Assembly (NCBI GenBank): GCA_002712305.1
Contig: PATE01000141.1
Span: 1-49,944 of the forward strand
Reading direction: 5' to 3'
Source of the DNA: Gemmatimonadota bacterium
GTDB lineage: Bacteria; Latescibacterota; UBA2968; UBA8231
Length of the DNA stretch: 49,944 nucleotides
Within the stretch, counting starts at the first letter, position 1; each line of letters begins with the position of its first letter. Below are positions 1-9,776 of the stretch, piece after piece. The position numbers were made by a program, and so were the translations under genes. The notes under the pieces are model-generated. The model ran no database searches, was not told where the DNA came from, and saw only the letters and a program-made list of their open reading frames with translations.

Positions 1-2366
1 ACGACAATCTGGCCGGATACGACCTCTTTCGAGCCTCCACATCCAACGGTGATTTCCAACGTTTGACCGGCAGTGAAGGGACTTCCTTCACTACGGGTCG
101 TATTACCTTCGTCGACTCGAATCTGGCGGGGGGTACTCTGCTGTTCTACAAGGTGCAGGCTGTCGGAAGCAACGGCCTGCGCAGCGAATTGTCCTCCTTC
201 GCCAGCGGCGAAGCGCAGGGCGACGAGTCGGCACCCGGACAGCCGCGAAACGTATCGGCCGTCGCTGACGAGGACGATTCGGGTCGGATTTCCGTGGGCT
301 GGAGTGCACCGGTCACCGACAGTGATGGTGGCGCCTTGACCGGCTTGGCAGGTTACGTCCTGCTTCGTGCAGAGGGGACCGATGGCGCCTTCCTGCTGGT
401 CGACAGTCTCAGCGCCGAAACCCGTGAGTTCGCCGACACGGGGCTGCGGGCACTCACCGACTACCGATATGCACTGTCCGCGTACGATGATTCGGGCAAC
501 GAGGGTCAGCAGGTGTTGTCGAATCTGACACGGACGTCGGGCCTGCCAACGCCAGCAGGATTGCAGGCTGTCGATGGGATCGAGCGGATCCTTCTGACCT
601 GGTCGTCCGTCGATGACGACAATCTGGCCGGATACGACCTCTTTCGAGCCTCCACATCCAACGGTGATTTCCAACGTTTGACCGGCAGTGAAGGGACTTC
701 CTTCACCACGGGACGTACCACGTTCATCGACAGTGGGCTCACGGCGGGAGATCTCTTCTTCTACAAAGTGCAGGCGATCGGCGACAACGGGTTGACGAGC
801 GGTCTATCCGGCTTTGCTGGAGGCCAGTCACTGGCAGACGAGTCCGCACCAGGTCGAGCCCTCAATGTTTCTGCGCTTGCCTCACAGACCGATCTTGATC
901 AGGTGACGGTCCGGTGGGCGGCACCGGCGACGGACGCCGACGGTTCGGATCTTTCAGGGATCGCTGGTTTCCGCATTCTGCGCGCTGAGGCAGGGGCATC
1001 CCTGGCGACGGTTTCCACGGTCAACGCGGATGACCGCCAGTTCGACGATTCCGGGTTGCGGTCACTCACCAGCTACACCTACGCGATCATCGTCTTCGAT
1101 GCGGCTGGCAACGAAGGACAGTTATCCGCGACGTCGACGACAACGACTATCGGCGTGAGCGCACCCAGCAGTCTGTCGGCACTAGAGGGGACCGAACGGA
1201 TCACACTGTCATGGGCTTCGGTAGATGAAGACGATCTGGTGGGCTACAACGTCTATCGCTCGACACAACCGGATGCCAACTTCGTGCAGCTGTCTGGAGA
1301 TGGAGGGACGGACTACACCACGGGTCGAACGTCATACGTCGACTCTACCATCGGCGCAGGTGTTCTGGCCTACTATCGCGTGTCCACGGTGACATCGGGC
1401 TTCGAATCCGAACGATCTGAATTCGTCAGCGCTATCGCGGAGGCCGATTCTATCGCTTCCCTGGACGGAGTCACCGCCAGTGGCGGAATCACGCGTATCA
1501 CCGTCTCCTGGACTTCTGCAGATGCGGATGACCTGGAAGGTTATAACGTCTATCGCGCGACCCAGTCTGATGGTACCTATTCACGACTCACCGGCATCGA
1601 GGGAACAGATCACACGACGGGTCAAAGCAGTTACGTCGACTCTGGGCTCGTGGGCGGACAGGTCTTCTTTTACCGCGTGTCCGTCGTAACCACAGCGGGG
1701 GAGAGTGGGGTCTCCGATTTTGCGGGTGCTACGGTTCAGTCCGATACCCGGCCACCGGCTGCGCCAACCTTCATCGAAGGTGAGGCTGACGCAGACGATC
1801 CCGAAGTGTTGACGCTGACCTGGACAGCGCCGACGACCGACTCCAATGGCGACGAGCTGACCGGCGTTGCATCCTACACGATCTATCGCTCTGATGCATC
1901 CGCCGGACCCTTTTCTAAGGTGGGCACATCTACGACGCCGCAGTTTCAGGACAGCGGGCTGGAGGCCAAGACCACCTACTACTACGAGATCGAGGCGCTT
2001 GATACAGAGGGGAATATCGGGCCACGCTCGTCGGTGACTGCTGCGGCGACCGGTGGTGTCGACGTTCCCAGCAACGTGCGTATCGTATCGACAACACCAT
2101 CGAGCGCAGGAGATCCTCCCGTTGTCACGATCTCCTGGGATGCGTCGTCGGGTGCTATCGTTCGATACGAAGTTCAGCGGACGCAGGTGGCCAATTCGAC
2201 CACCGACTCAGACTACACCGACATCACCCCCAATTCGCTGCAGACGTCACGCACGGACAACACTGTGACGCGCGGCCAGACCTACTACTACAGGGTCAGA
2301 GCCGTCGATATTGATTCACGCAACAGCGATTGGACAGATCCGTTGCAGATCGATGTGTCGAACTAG
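1..2366 (+). CDS. Fibronectin type III repeat protein (5' end outside window)
   Basis: C-terminal part of a large, probably exported protein; the frame is open from base 3, so the true start lies upstream. One partial and seven complete FN3 domains of about 95-105 residues follow each other, with boundaries near bases 230, 540, 845, 1155, 1450, 1745 and 2055. Each shows the FN3 pattern of an early Trp (LTW, VGW, VRW, LSW, VSW, ISW), a central Tyr followed by IYR/VYR/LFR, and a late aromatic strand such as FYKV or YYRV. Two subtypes occur: a shorter one with a D-D/E-DL-GY core and a longer one with an APxTDxxG insertion. No membrane segment, lipobox or sorting motif precedes the stop. FN3 arrays usually serve as stalks or binding modules; any catalytic or anchoring part would be upstream. 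The specific function is unknown. Confidence 0.85.
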   Translation, partial: DNLAGYDLFRASTSNGDFQRLTGSEGTSFTTGRITFVDSNLAGGTLLFYKVQAVGSNGLRSELSSFASGEAQGDESAPGQPRNVSAVADEDDSGRISVGWSAPVTDSDGGALTGLAGYVLLRAEGTDGAFLLVDSLSAETREFADTGLRALTDYRYALSAYDDSGNEGQQVLSNLTRTSGLPTPAGLQAVDGIERILLTWSSVDDDNLAGYDLFRASTSNGDFQRLTGSEGTSFTTGRTTFIDSGLTAGDLFFYKVQAIGDNGLTSGLSGFAGGQSLADESAPGRALNVSALASQTDLDQVTVRWAAPATDADGSDLSGIAGFRILRAEAGASLATVSTVNADDRQFDDSGLRSLTSYTYAIIVFDAAGNEGQLSATSTTTTIGVSAPSSLSALEGTERITLSWASVDEDDLVGYNVYRSTQPDANFVQLSGDGGTDYTTGRTSYVDSTIGAGVLAYYRVSTVTSGFESERSEFVSAIAEADSIASLDGVTASGGITRITVSWTSADADDLEGYNVYRATQSDGTYSRLTGIEGTDHTTGQSSYVDSGLVGGQVFFYRVSVVTTAGESGVSDFAGATVQSDTRPPAAPTFIEGEADADDPEVLTLTWTAPTTDSNGDELTGVASYTIYRSDASAGPFSKVGTSTTPQFQDSGLEAKTTYYYEIEALDTEGNIGPRSSVTAAATGGVDVPSNVRIVSTTPSSAGDPPVVTISWDASSGAIVRYEVQRTQVANSTTDSDYTDITPNSLQTSRTDNTVTRGQTYYYRVRAVDIDSRNSDWTDPLQIDVSN
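616..706 (+). repeat. Near-recent intragenic duplication inside the FN3 gene
   Basis: Bases 616-706 are identical to bases 1-91 over the whole 91 bases; the match then decays after a T/C difference. The offset is 615 bases (205 codons), equal to one pair of FN3 domains. The other FN3 repeats in the gene are clearly diverged at the DNA level. The copy probably extends to the left of the window. This fits a recent two-domain unit duplication or gene conversion. Confidence 0.9.
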
Positions 2367-2428
2367 CGACCGGAGAAGAAGTGAGCCGCGAGCGAGCGGC
2401 GCAGTACGCAAGGGGTAGCCAGAACGAG

Positions 2429-2459
2429 AAACGGGGCCCGCCGGCGGTGGGCCCCGTTT
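2429..2459. terminator. Strong bidirectional stem-loop terminator
   Basis: A perfect 11-bp stem (AAACGGGGCCC at 2429-2439, GGGCCCCGTTT at 2449-2459) with a 9-base loop, preceded by A residues and followed by T. It sits between the FN3 gene on the plus strand (stop 2366) and the small helical gene on the minus strand (stop 2474). It can therefore serve both convergent transcripts. Confidence 0.9.
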
Positions 2460-2473
2460 TCTATCGTGGCTTT

Positions 2474-2806
2474 CTATTGAGGTTCGACGCTCAGTTCGGC
2501 GTGCCATTTGAGCACGGCGTCCAGAATCTCCTCGAACTCCCGAGCTTCGTTCGCATCGAGTTCACCAAGACCTTCATACGCGGTGTTTGAGTTGCCAGCG
2601 AGGGAAGGATCTTCCTTCTGCTGGGTAAGAAAGGTCAACAGATCCCGCATATTCGTGGCGATCGTGTTGATCCCTGACTGCAGTCGTTGGCGTTCGGCCG
2701 CCGACAGACCGAGCTGATTGGCCTCGAGTTGGCCACGCAAAAGGGAATAGATCTCCAACATCCGGGCCATCTGGACGCGGATGCCGTCGAGTTTGGGTGC
2801 TGACAT
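2474..2806 (-). CDS. Small helical protein of unknown function
   Basis: 110 residues, almost entirely predicted alpha-helix. A leucine- and glutamine-rich first half (MSAPKLDG start) is followed by a middle NMRDLLTFLTQQ segment and an acidic end with EAREFEEILDAVLKW. No signal peptide, membrane segment or cysteine is visible. The ATG at 2806 is chosen because a GGAG ribosome site lies 7 bases upstream; an in-frame start 69 bases further upstream lacks one. The gene is transcribed away from tilS and ends next to the 2429-2459 terminator, so it looks monocistronic. The family is not recognised. The length and amphipathic helices would suit a small adaptor or secretion-chaperone-like protein, but nothing in the sequence proves this. 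Confidence 0.65.
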   Translation of the reverse strand: MSAPKLDGIRVQMARMLEIYSLLRGQLEANQLGLSAAERQRLQSGINTIATNMRDLLTFLTQQKEDPSLAGNSNTAYEGLGELDANEAREFEEILDAVLKWHAELSVEPQ

Positions 2807-2863
2807 CTGTTGTCTCCTGCCTAGATTCATCTCAAGCGAGCCAAGAATCACCCCTTCTTCGTC

Positions 2864-2880
2864 GAGGGGCATCACCCCTC
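2864..2880 (+). other. Stem-loop just upstream of tilS
   Basis: GAGGGG (2864-2869) and CCCCTC (2875-2880) form a 6-bp stem with the 5-base loop CATCA, ending 17 bases before the tilS ATG. tilS has no evident Shine-Dalgarno sequence. The hairpin may shape translation initiation, but no direct evidence exists. A 9-base direct repeat ATCACCCCT (2848-2856 and 2871-2879) overlaps it. Confidence 0.4.
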
Positions 2881-2897
2881 AAGCAATCGGTATTCCA

Positions 2898-4348
2898 ATG
2901 GGTCCGACTGCCATCGATCTGAATACCCACGTGGCTGAACAGCTGTCAGCCCTTCCTCTGCAAGAGGGAGGGCTCGTGGTGGCTGTGTCGGGCGGGCTCG
3001 ATTCATGTGTTCTACTCGACATCCTGATCAGGGTGACGGGGGGGTGGCAACTCCACGTGGCCCATTTGAACCATCAGTTGCGCAGTGATTCCGGTCAGGA
3101 CGCAGTCTTCGTTCGTCAACTGGCCATCGACGCACGGCTGCCGTGCACCATTGGCTTGGCCAACGTTGCCGACCATGCAGCACGACATGGAGAGTCGGTG
3201 GAGATGGCTGCCCGCACATGTCGGCGTGTCTTTCTTCGGCGTACAGCGAATCGAATCGGGGCGTCGTGGATTCTGCTGGCTCATCACGCCGATGATCAGG
3301 CCGAGACCGTTCTACTCCGACTCCTTCGCGGCACCAGTCCCACAGGTCTGGCGGCAATGGCGCCGGTCCGAGAGGGCTTGCTGCGGCCGCTGCTCGGCGT
3401 CACGAGGGCGGATCTGCGTCAATACGCACTGGACCATCAGTTGCGGTGGCGGGAAGATCCGACGAACCAGGACATCCGCATCCCCCGCAACCGTATTCGA
3501 CACCAGCTGATGCCCCGTCTGCAACAGTCGCACAATCCACAGATTGTTTCAGCCATCGGGCGCACAGCGGGTCTGCTCGCTGACGAGGACGCCTACCTGC
3601 AGCAGGTGACGGAACAAGCGATGAAACGGGTGGTTTCGGAACGCCGAGCCGGCCGCATCAAGCTTGAATGCTCCCGCCTGGCCGGTTATCATATAGCTGT
3701 TCAGCGACGCGTGTTACGTCAGATTCTACAAGAACTTGCGTCAACTCAAGGGCATTGGGGTGAAAGGGTCGGACTCGTCCTCGACCTGCTGTACGAGGGC
3801 GCCGGTCCTCTACGAGAACTGGGTGGTGGGCTTCGAGTACAGTGTACGGGCGAGCTGTTGATCATGCGTGTGTCCCGTGCTGAGCCGTTCGCCGTGCCAC
3901 TGAGTGTTCCCGGGCGCACGCCGGTACCCCGACAGTCGGCAGATGTCGAGTGTCGATGGTGCGAAGCCAACGAGTTCGATCGGCTGCGTCCGACGCTGGA
4001 TCTGACAGAAGCGGTGCTGGACATGGGGCAGTTTTCCGGTGAGTTGATCATGCGATCTCCCCGATCCGGAGATCGACTTCGCCCCCTAGGTATGGACGGG
4101 CGCAGCAAAAAGCTGAGCGACTGCTTCATCGATGCAGGTTGGCCGCGAATTCTTCGAGAAGACGCAGTTGTGGTGACCGAGCGTCAGCAGAGCGACAGAA
4201 TCGTCTGGGTCCCCGGGTTGGCCCGCAGTGAACACTACCGAGTCGATGTGGGCAGCGAGAAACTGATGCACCTGCAATTCACCGAACAGCCGATGGACTC
4301 AGGCCCGATGGATTCAGGCCCGATGGATTCAGGCGACGGCGAGAGATA

Positions 4349-4349
<1 letters not shown>
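2898..4349 (+). CDS. tilS: tRNA(Ile)-lysidine synthetase TilS
   Basis: Cytoplasmic N-type ATP pyrophosphatase that converts C34 of the CAU-anticodon tRNA(Ile) to lysidine, switching codon and amino-acid identity from Met to Ile; it is normally essential. The PP-loop SGGLDS is at residues 31-36, followed by the AHLNHQLR and LAHHADDQAET motifs that characterise the TilS core. The C-terminal TilS domain is present (SGDRLRPLGMDG, KKLSDCFIDA, IVWVPGLARSEHY). At 483 residues it is a full-length two-domain form. The ATG at 2898 avoids overlap with the divergent gene; the longer frame back to 2781 is unlikely. The stop overlaps the ftsH start by one base (TAATG), implying coupled translation. The extreme C-terminus carries an odd PMDSG tandem repeat. 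Confidence 0.93.
4290..4334 (+). repeat. 15-bp x3 tandem repeat at the 3' end of tilS
   Basis: Three consecutive 15-base units at 4290-4304, 4305-4319 and 4320-4334, of the form CCGATGGATTCAGGC; the first differs only by C for T. They encode three PMDSG pentapeptides just before the stop. The unit is in frame, so copy-number change only alters the length of the tail of TilS and its distance to the overlapping ftsH start. Confidence 0.95.
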
Positions 4350-6426
<2,077 letters not shown>

Positions 6427-6430
<4 letters not shown>

Positions 6431-7329
6431 ATTGGGCACTGCCGCGGGGGCGGCAACTTGACTTTGGCACACGGGTCCACATCATGGGGATCCTCAACAC
6501 GACGCCTGATTCGTTCTACGATGGTGGACGCCATGACGATCCTTCTCAGGCGGCAGAGCGTGCTGTGCAGATGGTGGAGGAGGGGGCTGACATCATCGAT
6601 GTCGGTGGAGAGTCATCGCGGCCACCTATGTACGGCGAAGCACATCAGGTTGATGCCACCGAAGAAATCCAGCGTGTCGTTCCGGCGATCAAGGCCATTC
6701 GGCGTGTGTCTGATGTTCCGATCTCTGTAGATACCACCAAGAGCCAGGTTGCTCGAGCCGCAAGGGAAGCAGGGGCGGATATCCTGAACGACATCAGCGC
6801 TCTCGACGAGTGGGGCACGAAGGATTTGGATCTACTGGCCGGCGGAGAGATTCCCGTCATTCTCATGCACAGGCGCGGCACACTTTCGACGATGCAGTCG
6901 AACACGCACTATGAAGACCTGCAGTCTGAAGTCACGAGTTTTCTACTCGAGCGCGTGGCCCGGGCACGCGACGCAGGGGTGGTCGATATCGCCACCGATC
7001 CGGGATTGGGATTCGGGAAGTCGGTGGATGGCAACTTTCTGCTTCTGCAGAATGCGGGACAGTTTTCTGTCGATGGCTGTCCGGTTCTGATCGGGGCCTC
7101 CCGCAAATCATTCCTGTGGAGACCCATGGGGCGTTCACCGCAGCAAGCCTTGGCGGCTAGTGTTGCCGCAGCCGTCATGGGGGCCTTCCATGGCGCGCGC
7201 ATCCTGCGTGTCCATGACGTGGCCGAGACGCTCGATGCGTTGCGGGTCCTGGAAGCGATGCCAGCGTCCGAGTCCTCCCTCAATGCGCTCGCTGGAGCCA
7301 GTAGTCTCAATTCCAGCCTGGTCACCTGA
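6427..7329 (+). CDS. folP: Dihydropteroate synthase FolP
   Basis: Cytoplasmic TIM-barrel enzyme joining p-aminobenzoate to hydroxymethyl-dihydropterin diphosphate in folate synthesis; it is the sulfonamide target. The family signature MGILNTTPDSF is at about residues 19-29, followed by DVGGESSRP (usually D-x-GGEST/SRP), SVDTTKSQVA, ILNDISAL, DPGLGFGKS and the C-terminal GASRKSFL. Length is 300 residues, slightly long because of a C-terminal Ala/Ser-rich extension. The GTG start at 6427 overlaps the ftsH stop as GTGA, giving translational coupling. The downstream cdaA TTG start follows within 12 bases. No regulatory site is visible between the genes, so expression should follow tilS-ftsH. Confidence 0.95.
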
Positions 7330-7340
7330 AGGGATCGGCT

Positions 7341-8156
7341 TTGCTCGAAGATATCGTCTTCCTCCGACTCTTCGATTTCGTTCCGGTGACGCCCGTTTCC
7401 GTCATCGACATCCTCGTCGTGGCCTTCGTTATCTATCGCCTGCTGAATCTGATTCGCGGCACCCGGGCCGCACAGATGCTCGTCGGGCTGTTTCTCCTCG
7501 TCACCGTGGCTCTGGCTGCACGTTGGCAGGACATGCAGGCACTGGCCTACCTGCTGGAGCAAGTACAGTCGATTCTTCTGATTCTGCTCGTCATCCTCTT
7601 TCAGCCCGAATTGCGTCGGATGCTCGTGGCGCTCGGGCAAAGTCCGTTGCTGAGTTGGTTCTACAAGACCGAGCCGAATCGTGTGATCGATCACGTCGTA
7701 CAGGGCGCCACGCAATTGGCCAACCGTGGATATGGTGCCCTGATCGTTCTGACGCGAGAAGCAGGGCTTGAAAGCATCATCGAAACAGGAGTTCCCCTGG
7801 AGGCGCGGGTTTCGGCAGATCTGCTCACGACAATCTTCACGCCGCGCTCACCGCTGCATGATCAGGCCGTGGTGATTCAGGGAGAAACCCTGGTGGCCGC
7901 CCGCTGTACCCTGCCCCTGGCAGAGGAGGTCGAAGACCAGCGCCTCGGCACTCGGCACCGCGCGGCTCTGGGATTGTCGCAGGAGACAGATGCTGTCACG
8001 ATCGTCGTCTCTGAGGAAACCCAGACGATCTCCATTACGGTAGGAGGTGGCTTCCTCCGGGGTCTGGACGAGCGCGAACTGAAGCAGCGGCTGGGCGAGT
8101 TGCTGTCTCCGCGCGATGCGTCCGTCGGCGGCACAAGCGCCCTGTCCGACGACTGA
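7341..8156 (+). CDS. cdaA: Diadenylate cyclase CdaA family protein with a DQA motif
   Basis: Membrane-bound diadenylate cyclase expected to make c-di-AMP from two ATP. Three N-terminal hydrophobic segments (about residues 18-36, 43-60 and 66-86) precede the DisA_N domain. The conserved GTRHRAA is at residues 203-209. The other catalytic signature, normally Asp-Gly-Ala in PLHDGAV, reads PLHDQAV here (D174-Q175-A176; codons GAT CAG GCC). The catalytic Asp is kept but the glycine is replaced by glutamine. The start is TTG with an AAGGGA ribosome site 6 bases upstream. cdaA following folP is a common order, but the usual partner cdaR/ybbR and glmM are absent; argR follows after 213 bases. Length is 271 residues, normal. 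Activity with the changed motif is uncertain. Confidence 0.88.
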   Translation: MLEDIVFLRLFDFVPVTPVSVIDILVVAFVIYRLLNLIRGTRAAQMLVGLFLLVTVALAARWQDMQALAYLLEQVQSILLILLVILFQPELRRMLVALGQSPLLSWFYKTEPNRVIDHVVQGATQLANRGYGALIVLTREAGLESIIETGVPLEARVSADLLTTIFTPRSPLHDQAVVIQGETLVAARCTLPLAEEVEDQRLGTRHRAALGLSQETDAVTIVVSEETQTISITVGGGFLRGLDERELKQRLGELLSPRDASVGGTSALSDD

Positions 8157-8250
8157 ACCAGTCCAAGCTATGAAGCCCATGGGATTGTTCGGGATCCGGC
8201 AGCCCCTCGGCGTGCCCTGATCGCGAGATCGGGGACAAGGCGATGAGGCG

Positions 8251-8279
8251 TTGACGATTCTCCACCCCAACTCTATATT
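8251..8279 (+). promoter_or_regulatory. Sigma70-type promoter of the arginine operon
   Basis: A -35 element TTGACG (8251-8256) and a -10 element TATATT (8274-8279) are separated by 17 bases, with 5/6 matches to each consensus hexamer. Transcription would start near 8286, inside the paired ARG boxes, about 85 bases before argR. Confidence 0.75.
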
Positions 8280-8315
8280 GACTTTTTATTCATACATATT
8301 GAATAGTTATTCTAT
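8277..8315 (+). promoter_or_regulatory. Two tandem ARG boxes (ArgR operator)
   Basis: Box 1 (8277-8294) has core TGACT-TTTT-ATTCA and box 2 (8298-8315) has core TGAAT-AGTT-ATTCT. These match the E. coli ARG box consensus (TGAAT, four A/T, ATTCA, with A/T flanks) with one mismatch in box 1 and two in box 2. The boxes are separated by exactly 3 bp, the spacing known for hexameric ArgR on E. coli operators. They overlap the -10 element and predicted start, so arginine-loaded ArgR should repress argR-argB-argD-argH and downstream genes. Confidence 0.85.
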
Positions 8316-8369
8316 CCCGGCATCGGCCACGGGGTCTCAAACCTGACCGATCCGGGTCGAGGTTGGACG

Positions 8370-8837
8370 ATGAACGCCAAGAGCCGGCGACATGCTGCGA
8401 TTCAGGAACTGATCACGCACGAGCAGATTGCCACCCATGACCACATGGCCCAGGCTCTGGCAGCAAAACAGATTCAGGTCAGCCAGTCGACCCTATCAAA
8501 GGATCTACGCGAACTCGGCGTCGTGAGAGCCCCCTGTGCCGACGGCGGGTTCCGCTACACGATGCCTGCCGACACGGACACAACCCAACGTGAACGTCAG
8601 ATCCTGGAACGAGAACTGCGAGACTACGTCACGGGTGTCGATCGAGCTGAGAACATGGTGGTGATCAAGACGATGTCGGGCCATGCGCAGGCCGTTTGTG
8701 AGGCGATCGATCGAATGGAATGGGAGGAAGTGATGGGAACGCTCGCCGGAGAGAACACGATTTTTGCCGTCGCACGAGGCGCCGCCCAGGCCAGGTCGGT
8801 TGAGGCACGGATCCGTGAACGGAGTTCGGCCCTGTGA
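8370..8837 (+). CDS. argR: Arginine repressor ArgR
   Basis: Arginine-responsive transcription factor, normally a hexamer. The N-terminal winged helix-turn-helix is visible (QVSQSTLSKDLRELGVV, about residues 36-52). The C-terminal oligomerisation/arginine-binding domain shows GHAQAVCEAID and GTLAGENTIFAVAR, the GT-AG-(D/E)-(D/N) motif that contacts arginine. Length is 155 residues, typical. A GAGG ribosome site precedes the ATG at 8370. It is the first gene of the arginine operon, directly behind the paired ARG boxes, so it should autoregulate. Its stop overlaps the argB GTG start by four bases. ArgR as first gene of the pathway operon keeps repressor and enzymes at a fixed ratio. Confidence 0.93.
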   Translation: MNAKSRRHAAIQELITHEQIATHDHMAQALAAKQIQVSQSTLSKDLRELGVVRAPCADGGFRYTMPADTDTTQRERQILERELRDYVTGVDRAENMVVIKTMSGHAQAVCEAIDRMEWEEVMGTLAGENTIFAVARGAAQARSVEARIRERSSAL

Positions 8838-9712
8838 GCCCCCTGCAGCCCTATATCGAAAAAGCGGCCACCCTCGTCGAGGCGCTGCCCTATATCCAGT
8901 CATTCCGTGGCAAGACCGTGGTGGTCAAGTACGGTGGCAGCACGATGAACGGCGTTGATGACGACACGGTTCTCAAGGATCTCGTCTTTATGGAGTCCGT
9001 CGGAATCAATCCAGTCATCGTCCACGGCGGGGGACCGGCCATCGATCGACAATTGGAGGCCCGGAAGATTCAAACGCAGCGCGTGAATGGACTCCGGATT
9101 ACCGACCACGACACGATGCAGGTCGTGGAGGAAACACTCTTCGGCGAAGTCAACGCAGGAATCGTAGAAGCCGTGCGCGACTTAGGGGGGCGTCCTGTGG
9201 CGGTTTCGGCGCGCGACGCTGGAATCCTGAGTGTGAAGAAGCACATGGCGGATACGCCTGATGGGCCGGTAGATATTGGATTCGTAGGAGAAGTCGAACA
9301 CGTGGATCCACAGCCCCTCACCGATCTGCTCGAAAGTGAGACGATTCCCGTCGTTGCGCCCATCGGGCGCGGGCCGGACGGTGAGGCGTACAATGTCAAC
9401 GCCGACACCGCCGCCGGGGAGATCGCCGCGGCCCTGCATGCTGAAAAACTCGTGTTTCTGACCGATGTGACCGGTATCATGAGACAGCAGGATGACGAAG
9501 GTAGCCTGCTGTCCACCGTTCATGTGCGGGACGTGGAGGAGTTGATCGATACAGGCGTTATCGGTGGGGGAATGATCCCAAAGACCCGGGCAGGTGTGCA
9601 CGCGGTTCGCGCCGGTGTCCACAAAGCCCATATCATCGATGGTCGGATCCCACATTCGGTCTTGCTTGAGTTCTTTACCGACGAAGGTGTCGGCACACAG
9701 ATTGTGCAATAG
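8834..9712 (+). CDS. argB: Acetylglutamate kinase ArgB
   Basis: Cytoplasmic amino-acid kinase that phosphorylates N-acetyl-L-glutamate, step two of arginine synthesis. Motifs seen are KYGGSTM (usually KYGGNAM) near residue 34, VHGGGP, NVNADTAAGEIAAAL and the ATP-site segment LTDVTGIM. About 25 residues (ending ALPYIQSF) precede the first strand. In known hexameric enzymes such an N-terminal kinked helix makes the kinase arginine-inhibitable, so feedback inhibition is likely here (inference from the family). The GTG start overlaps argR by four bases (GTGA). Length is 292 residues, as expected. argC and argJ or argA are not in the window, so the acetylated pathway is completed elsewhere. Confidence 0.95.
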   Translation: MSPLQPYIEKAATLVEALPYIQSFRGKTVVVKYGGSTMNGVDDDTVLKDLVFMESVGINPVIVHGGGPAIDRQLEARKIQTQRVNGLRITDHDTMQVVEETLFGEVNAGIVEAVRDLGGRPVAVSARDAGILSVKKHMADTPDGPVDIGFVGEVEHVDPQPLTDLLESETIPVVAPIGRGPDGEAYNVNADTAAGEIAAALHAEKLVFLTDVTGIMRQQDDEGSLLSTVHVRDVEELIDTGVIGGGMIPKTRAGVHAVRAGVHKAHIIDGRIPHSVLLEFFTDEGVGTQIVQ

Positions 9713-9776
9713 CAGTGCGTGGAGTAGAACGGGTTCCGGTCGGTGAAGCCACCGGACTTCCAAGGACAAGAATGGC

